Shown here one piece after another: positions 59,533 to 64,000 of a DNA stretch of 64,000 nt. Position 1 is the first letter of the stretch; each line of letters begins with the position of its first letter. Made by a program: the position numbers and the translations under genes. The stretch comes from Streptomyces cavernae (lineage in GTDB: Bacteria; Actinomycetota; Actinomycetes; Streptomycetales; Streptomycetaceae). The notes beneath the pieces were generated by a model. That model saw only the letters and a list, made by a program, of their open reading frames with translations, was not told the DNA's origin and did not search any database. The stretch is taken from positions 162,765 to 226,764 of the forward strand of contig NZ_RPDJ01000023.1 in the NCBI RefSeq assembly GCF_004023625.1. Direction: 5' to 3'.

Positions 59533-60113
59533 TCTCTGCTTTCGGTGATCTCGACGTGAGTGGTCCGGGCAGGGCGAACCGTCCGGCGGGCGAAACGCCC
59601 CCGGCCTGGTTCGTCCGGCACGCCTGGCGCTGTAGTGCGCGAGCAGTACCGACCGCTGTGTGCGCATGCGTCGCTCGTTGCGGCGAGGACGGTTGCCACG
59701 TACGGGCCCGTACGGTCCGTGTTTGTGTGCGCGCGCTGCGCGTGCGCTTGCATGCTCGTGTGCGCTTGCGTGCTCGTGTGCGTGCGCCACTCGACATGTG
59801 CGCGATGCGGCTCGGTCGGCGTGCGTGCGTCGTTCGGTGTGCGAACGGACGGAAAGGCGGGCCTCTGGCCCGCCTTGCGCTCACGACAGAGCCGGGTACC
59901 CCACTCGCTCTTGGCCATTGGCCGACCCGGCAGTCACGGAGTAGACCGTAAACCGCCCGGTCCGCCGGGACAATCGCTTTTCGGCTTCGTGTTCTCGCCG
60001 GTTCTCGTTGGTTCTCAGCTGGTTGTCGCCGCTTCTCAGCCAGTCGCAACCCGGTGGTCAGCGCGTCGATGTGGGCGAAGCCCGTCGGCAGCCCAGTCGT
60101 CTTCCCGTGCCCC
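59533..60113. other. 580-base gap without a gene
   Basis: Holds the promoter side of the hemerythrin-fusion gene and the 3' side of the XRE gene. It contains an alternating purine/pyrimidine stretch (59719-59788) and three GGTTCTC repeats near 60000-60020. Frames here have no ribosome sites or familiar motifs. Confidence 0.6.
59719..59788. repeat. alternating TG/CG tract with 18-bp tandem repeat
   Basis: About 70 bases of GTGTGCGCGCG-type sequence; two 18-bp units at 59742 and 59760 differ by one base. Alternating purine-pyrimidine DNA can adopt Z form. Confidence 0.75.
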
Positions 60114-60977
60114 TCATGTGGGCGTCGAGGGTGTCATGTCCTGCGTGCCGATGACGGAGAGCAGGCTCAGCTGGGCCGCGCCCTCGGTGCCGGGCGGGGC
60201 ACTGAACCACAGCAGGCGCTGGCGTCCGTCCTCGCTGAACATGCTGTGGCAGTCCAGCTCGATGACGCCCAGGGCGGGATGGACGATGCGTTTGTGGTCG
60301 GCTCGCCGTAGGGCGACATCGTGAGTGTCCCAGAGGGTGGCGAACTCCTCGCTGCGCTCGCGCAGTACGGCCACCATCCGGCTCACCTCCCTGTCGCTGC
60401 CGCGCCGGGCGGCGACTGCCTGGAGGTCGGCGACGAAGACCCGGGCGTGGTGGGCGTGATCCTCGGGCGGATACAGGCTCCGTGCCTCGGGGTCGGTGAA
60501 CCAGCGGTAGACGAAGCTCGCCTCAGGACCGCGCAGCGCCGGGGGCCGGCCGACGAGGGCGGCGGCCAGCGGGTTCTGGACAAGGGTTTCGTGCAGGTCG
60601 GTGATGACCTGGGCAGGGGTGTTGGTGAGCTGGTCCAGCAGGCCGAGCAGACCGGGCTGGACATGGGCGGTCGGGCCGTGCGCCGCCGGGGGGACGGGCC
60701 GGTCGGCGAGGTGGAAGAGATGGTCGCGTTCGTCGCCGTTCAGCCGCAGGGCCCGGGCCAGCGCGGCCAGGACCTGGGCCGAGGGCTGGGCGCCGCGTCC
60801 GCGTTCCAGCTCGGTGTAGTAGTCCGCGGAGAGTCCGGCCAGGTGGGCGACCTCCTCGCGCCGCAGACCGGGCACCCGGCGCCGCGGCCCGGTGGGCAGG
60901 CCGACGTCCGACGGGCGGATCCGGTCGCGCCGGGACTTGAGGAAAGCGGCGAGTGCGGAATGGTTCACGTCTCCCAT
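60114..60977 (-). CDS. XRE-family regulator with MmyB-like ligand domain
   Basis: 287 residues. N-terminal helix-turn-helix (about 10-75, RRREEVAHLAGLS-type LRREEVAHLAGLSADYYTEL) and a C-terminal MmyB-like PAS-related domain (about 105-270) known to bind fatty acid-like ligands (family knowledge). ATG 60977. Divergent from an SDR gene, its likely target, with 178 bases between. Confidence 0.92.
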   Translation of the reverse strand: MGDVNHSALAAFLKSRRDRIRPSDVGLPTGPRRRVPGLRREEVAHLAGLSADYYTELERGRGAQPSAQVLAALARALRLNGDERDHLFHLADRPVPPAAHGPTAHVQPGLLGLLDQLTNTPAQVITDLHETLVQNPLAAALVGRPPALRGPEASFVYRWFTDPEARSLYPPEDHAHHARVFVADLQAVAARRGSDREVSRMVAVLRERSEEFATLWDTHDVALRRADHKRIVHPALGVIELDCHSMFSEDGRQRLLWFSAPPGTEGAAQLSLLSVIGTQDMTPSTPT

Positions 60978-61155
60978 CGTCGCGCGCACCGGTGGACGCG
61001 AGCCAGGGGATGACAACCCCTGGGTGGCCACAGCCCTGGCTGGGGCGGGCACGCCGAACCACGCTGGAGCCACGAGCGGGGCACCGCACCGGCGCCCCCT
61101 GGCCACGGTCCATCCGCCGTGGCAACCCCTTCCGACCCCTCCCGCAGGAGTGTTC

Positions 61156-61938
61156 ATGTCTGCACAGGAAACCGCGGACCCCAACGCCGTGTCCGAACCC
61201 CCCGCCGACCGGCCCCGCGTCGCCATCGTCACGGGCGGCTCCCGCGGGATCGGCCGCGAGACGGTGCGCCGGCTCGCGGCCGACCACTTCGCCGTCCTGG
61301 TCGGCTACGCCGGCAATCGCGAACTGGCCGAGGCCGCCGTCAAGGACGTCACCGCCGCCGGCGGCAGGGCGATCGCCGTCCAGGCGGACGTCGCCGACGA
61401 GCAGCAGATCTCCGAGCTGTTCGCCACCGCGGAGGCCGAGTTCGGCGGCGTCGACGTCGTCGTCCACGCCGCCGGCCGGCTGCACCTGGCGCCCATCGCC
61501 GAACTGGACCTGGCGGAGCTGGACGCGCTCCACCGCACCAACATCCGCGGGACCTTCGTCGTCGCCCAGCAGGCCGCGCGGAAGATCCGCAGCGGGGGCG
61601 CGTTCGTCACCTTCTCCACGTCCGTGGTGGGCCTGGCCCTCCCCGGCTACGGCGCCTACAGCGCCGGCAAGGGCGCCGTCGAAGCACTCACGCTGATCCT
61701 CGCGCGGGAGCTGCGCGGCCGGGACATCACCGTCAACGCCGTGGCCCCCGGCCCCACAGCCACCGATCTGTTCCTCGAGGGCAAGGACGAACAGACCATT
61801 GCCCGACTGGCCGCCCAGCCCCCACTGGAACGCCTCGGATCCCCCACCGACATCGCCGAGGTCGTCGCCTTCCTAGCCTCCCCGGCCGGCCACTGGGTCA
61901 ACGGCCAGGTCATCCGCGCCAACGGCGGCATCATCTGA
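61156..61938 (+). CDS. SDR-family oxidoreductase
   Basis: 260 residues. TGGSRGIG cofactor motif, HAAG in place of NNAG, catalytic Ser in STSVVGL and YSAGK (YxxxK), C-terminal GQVIRANGGI. Similar to 3-oxoacyl-ACP reductase-like members that regulators of the MmyB type often control. SD AGGAG before ATG. Tautomerase gene follows after 140 bases. Confidence 0.92.
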   Translation: MSAQETADPNAVSEPPADRPRVAIVTGGSRGIGRETVRRLAADHFAVLVGYAGNRELAEAAVKDVTAAGGRAIAVQADVADEQQISELFATAEAEFGGVDVVVHAAGRLHLAPIAELDLAELDALHRTNIRGTFVVAQQAARKIRSGGAFVTFSTSVVGLALPGYGAYSAGKGAVEALTLILARELRGRDITVNAVAPGPTATDLFLEGKDEQTIARLAAQPPLERLGSPTDIAEVVAFLASPAGHWVNGQVIRANGGII

Positions 61939-62003
61939 CGGCTGCGGCTGCGGCTGCGGCTGCGGCCCGTCGCCCGTCGCCCGTCGCCCGGCGCCCGGCG
62001 CCG
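61939..62003 (+). repeat. simple-sequence repeats right after the SDR stop
   Basis: CGGCTG x4 then CCCGTCG x3 and CCCGGCG x2. Slippage-prone. Confidence 0.85.
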
Positions 62004-62078
62004 ACGACCTGCTCACCGCAGACAGCTTCCCGCAACCACACATCGCTTCCCGTAATCACATATCGAAGGAGAACCACC

Positions 62079-62294
62079 ATGCCGTTCGCGAACTTCAAGG
62101 TCCCTGCCGGAAGCCTCGACGAGAAGCAGAAGGAGACGATCGTCACCCGGACCACCGAGCTGTACGTCGAGATCTACGGCGAACGCGCCCGGGCCAACAC
62201 CATGGTCCTGGTGGAGGAGGTCACCGACGGCGGTTGGGGCATCGGCGGCAACGTCCTGACCCTGGCCATGCTCGAGCAGCCCACCGAGGAGTGA
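62079..62294 (+). CDS. 4-oxalocrotonate tautomerase-family protein
   Basis: 71 residues, beginning MPFANFKVPAGSL, so Pro1 becomes the N-terminal catalytic base after Met removal. A single beta-alpha-beta unit that acts as an oligomer. SD GAAGGAG. Same direction as the SDR gene and probably co-expressed. Substrate unknown. Confidence 0.87.
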   Translation: MPFANFKVPAGSLDEKQKETIVTRTTELYVEIYGERARANTMVLVEEVTDGGWGIGGNVLTLAMLEQPTEE

Positions 62295-62362
62295 CCTGCG
62301 CTTGACCAGAGGGCTGACCTGCGTGACCGGTGACCCGTCTCGCAGGTCTGGCGCGGATCCGG

Positions 62363-62836
62363 CTATGCACCGTTTGGATGCCGACGGTCGTTCCAGAGTC
62401 GTCTGAGGGCTTCGAGTTCGGTACGGGGGAAGTGTTCGCCCCACTTGCCGCGGTAGCCGCTCTCGCCGTAGGTGCGCGCGACGTCGTCGAAGCAGCGGAT
62501 CACGGCGCGGGCCAGCTCGTCGATGGTGCATTGGCTCGACCAGATTTCGGTGCCCTTGTTGTCGTGGTCGCTTCCGTCGCGGAGCTCGAGGATCCGGACC
62601 CAGACGCGCTCGTCTTCCCGATGGAAGACCCATCGATAGGCGGTCGGCTCGGCCTCGAACTGCGCTCGCGTTTCCTTCTCGCCGGCGATCAGCCGGGCCA
62701 GCGCGGTCAGGAGTTCTTCCGGCGCGCTCGTGATGTAGGAGGCGGTGAGCACGATGACCGCCTGGCCGTCTGTGACCGTGCAGTCAGCCCAGCCGTGTCC
62801 GTCGAGGCCCCAGGCAAGGCGCAGGCCGATCGTCAC
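62363..62836 (-). CDS. conserved-looking protein of unknown function
   Basis: 157 residues, acidic, Trp-rich, with no membrane segment. Notable stretches: GTEIWSSQCTIDELARAVIRCF and ESGYRGKWGEHFPRTELEAL. Start GTG overlaps the stop of the 58-residue gene upstream (GTGA), so the two are translated together. Size and composition recall immunity-type proteins of actinomycetes, but nothing confirms this. Confidence 0.68.
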   Translation of the reverse strand: MTIGLRLAWGLDGHGWADCTVTDGQAVIVLTASYITSAPEELLTALARLIAGEKETRAQFEAEPTAYRWVFHREDERVWVRILELRDGSDHDNKGTEIWSSQCTIDELARAVIRCFDDVARTYGESGYRGKWGEHFPRTELEALRRLWNDRRHPNGA

Positions 62837-63009
62837 GACGGATCCCCTTGCAGGACATGCCGGATGCCCGATGCCGCGGCAGCGAGGTGTTCGCCGGCCC
62901 CGAGTCGGCTGGTGACCCACGCGCTCCAACTCCCGGTCCAGGTCAGCCCGATGTGCCCGCCTGAGCGGAACACGACCGACAGGGCCAGGTCCTTGTCGAT
63001 GGTCTGCAT
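62833..63009 (-). CDS. 58-residue protein of unknown function, coupled to the next gene
   Basis: ATG 63009 lies 7 bases after TAGCTT, with GTGACG 18 bases further up: a leaderless promoter. The protein (FRSGGHIGLTWTGSWSAWVTSR) is predicted soluble beta-rich. Its stop overlaps the 157-residue gene. An upstream TTG at 63018 is a less likely start. Confidence 0.62.
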   Translation of the reverse strand: MQTIDKDLALSVVFRSGGHIGLTWTGSWSAWVTSRLGAGEHLAAAASGIRHVLQGDPS

Positions 63010-63193
63010 GCGGGTCAAGCTAGGCCAAGGCCAAGACTGCCGTCACCACGATGGTGCAGAAGCGGTGGGTCTGTTCGTAGCACGCGTTGAGGGAGGCCAG
63101 ACCAGATGACTCAGATGGACCGAGACTGGCCCACCTTCGGCGTGACAGATCAGTGAGCGGGGTCCGGCTCGCACGTCACGAGTGGTGTGGCGC

Positions 63194-63221
63194 ACTATTG
63201 CAAGCAGCCGCTTGCAATAGT
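63194..63221. promoter_or_regulatory. 11-bp perfect inverted repeat upstream of the XRE gene
   Basis: ACTATTGCAAG (63194-63204) and CTTGCAATAGT (63211-63221), 6-base spacer, 27 bases before the ATG. Strikingly AT-rich for this genome. Likely autoregulatory operator of the XRE protein. Confidence 0.72.
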
Positions 63222-63247
63222 TAGCGGGGGTGTGGCACCGTAAAGGC

Positions 63248-63805
63248 ATGGCATCGCTCAACGTCGGCAATCTCGGTGAGTACCTCCGCGAACAGCGGCG
63301 CAACGCGCAGCTGTCCCTGCGGCAGCTCGCCGACGCCGCCGGGGTGTCCAATCCGTATCTGAGCCAGATCGAACGCGGGCTGCGCAAGCCGAGCGCGGAG
63401 GTGCTCCAACAGGTCGCCAAGGCACTGCGGATCTCCGCGGAGACGCTCTACGTGCGGGCCGGCATCCTCGACGCCGAACGGGACCGGGACGAGGTGGAGA
63501 CGCGTGCAGTCCTCCTCGCCGATCCCTCGCTCAACGAGCGGCAGAAGCAGGTGCTGCTCCAGATCTACGACTCCTTCCGCAGGGAGAACGGATTCGAGAG
63601 CGGGCCGGGCGACGGCGCCCAGGACCCGGCTCGGGGCATATCGGGCGGTCAGGGCACCGCTCCGACAAGCCCGGAAGACCGAAGGGGCCCGGAAGGCGCC
63701 GCCGCGGAGGGCGCCGACACGGAAGACACCACCGCAGAAGACCACGACACGGCCGACGGCGACGACGCCGTGGGGCTACCGCACGACCAGCGGTCGGCCG
63801 GCTGA
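63248..63805 (+). CDS. XRE-family helix-turn-helix regulator
   Basis: 185 residues. Helix-turn-helix at about 12-70 (LSLRQLADAAGVSNPYLSQIERGLRKPSAEVL), a short conserved extension (LYVRAGILD, VLLADPSLNERQKQVLLQIYDSF) resembling mycobacterial Rv0474-like regulators, then an acidic disordered tail (about 125-185) rich in Gly, Glu and Asp. ATG 63248 chosen as the start nearest the domain. The XRE tail is followed by a 14-bp repeat array. Confidence 0.85.
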   Translation: MASLNVGNLGEYLREQRRNAQLSLRQLADAAGVSNPYLSQIERGLRKPSAEVLQQVAKALRISAETLYVRAGILDAERDRDEVETRAVLLADPSLNERQKQVLLQIYDSFRRENGFESGPGDGAQDPARGISGGQGTAPTSPEDRRGPEGAAAEGADTEDTTAEDHDTADGDDAVGLPHDQRSAG

Positions 63806-63828
63806 GCCGGACCCCACGCGGGTTCGAC

Positions 63829-64000
63829 CGTCATCCGCCGACCGGCATCCGCCGACCGTCATCCGCCGACCGGCATCCGCCGACCGGCATCCGCCGACCG
63901 TCATCCGCCGACCGGCATCCGCCGACCGGCATCCGCCGACCGTCATCCGCCGACCGGCATCCGCCGACCGGCATCCGCCGACCGGCATCCGCCGACCGGC
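63829..64000. repeat. 14-bp tandem repeat array running off the window
   Basis: At least 12 units of CGGCATCCGCCGAC or CGTCATCCGCCGAC. The variant base follows T-G-T-G-G-T-G-G-T-G-G-G, giving a partial 42-bp higher-order period. Frames in it are artefacts of the repeat. Confidence 0.92.

Noticed and set aside
59533..59790. His-rich N-terminal extension of the hemerythrin-fusion protein
   Set aside because: Derived from the TG/CG repeat tract, without ribosome site. The internal ATG at 59532 starts the domain properly.
1..64000. tRNA or rRNA genes
   Set aside because: No cloverleaf with TTCGA/TTCAA arm and CCA-adjacent stem, and no rRNA-like sequence, was recognised by eye on either strand.

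Overview
The window is high-GC actinobacterial chromosome, almost certainly Streptomyces. Evidence: extreme third-position GC, many GTG starts, leaderless genes whose -10 box lies 6-8 bases before the start codon, mycothiol synthase, GlnR, the nickel regulator Nur and the c-di-GMP-dependent anti-sigma factor RsiG. From memory the gene order (ppk, mshD, 5'-nucleotidase, protease plus two-component system, glnR, MoaD-like, thiosulfate sulfurtransferase, nur, rsiG) resembles the S. coelicolor core region around SCO4145-SCO4200. I could not run that comparison. Most of the window is therefore conserved core, with a few accessory inserts. Layout, 1-13 kb: the 5' part of ppk (minus strand); a GntR (YtrA-type)/ABC ATPase/permease operon with a perfect palindrome over its start; a facing ECF sigma/zinc anti-sigma/ABC exporter operon; mshD; an MFS exporter with a divergent AraC regulator; a LysR regulator divergent from an SDR oxidoreductase. 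13-25 kb, cell surface: secreted 5'-nucleotidase, two-domain DUF2993 protein, ECF sigma plus CU044_5270 membrane partner, secreted chymotrypsin-fold protease with FG-GAP repeats, and an HtrA-like membrane protease followed by an MprAB-like two-component system. The HtrA promoter carries an 11-bp-period direct repeat that looks like the binding site of that response regulator. 25-41 kb: AraC/GyrI regulator, a pectinesterase remnant, LacI regulator, glnR, hydrolase, MoaD-like protein, membrane protein, DUF2993, then a sulfur locus (cysteine-containing leader peptide, sulfurtransferase, DUF1416), a MITE-like element, a DsrE protein, three tandem related membrane proteins, a nitrobindin-like protein, nur and ygfZ. 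41-45.5 kb: a nine-copy 32-bp repeat, dtd, rsiG, asparaginase and an Eis-type acetyltransferase. 45.8-54.1 kb is the most distinctive region. It holds four paralogous GntR-type regulators with an unusual C-terminal sensor-like domain, three hydrophobic 61-71-residue proteins transcribed divergently from or beside them, a HAD phosphatase and a 737-residue protein with two complete aminoglycoside/choline-kinase domains in tandem. Two of the regulator/microprotein pairs share the same 15-bp palindrome and about 100 bp of related intergenic sequence. This is my best candidate for an undescribed system: a duplicated regulator-microprotein module joined to a phosphotransferase/phosphatase pair. 54-64 kb: quinone oxidoreductase with divergent TetR, a HelD-like helicase, a structured candidate RNA, a flavin/F420-type reductase fused to hemerythrin, an XRE/SDR/tautomerase group, a small unknown gene pair and a final XRE regulator with a perfect palindrome in its promoter. 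Two themes recur. First, tandem duplications that copy the 3' end and stop codon of genes into the following gap (after the CU044_5270 gene, glnR, the third tandem membrane protein and the Eis gene; also around the histidine kinase/AraC pair). Second, leaderless transcription of regulators and of the cysteine leader peptide.
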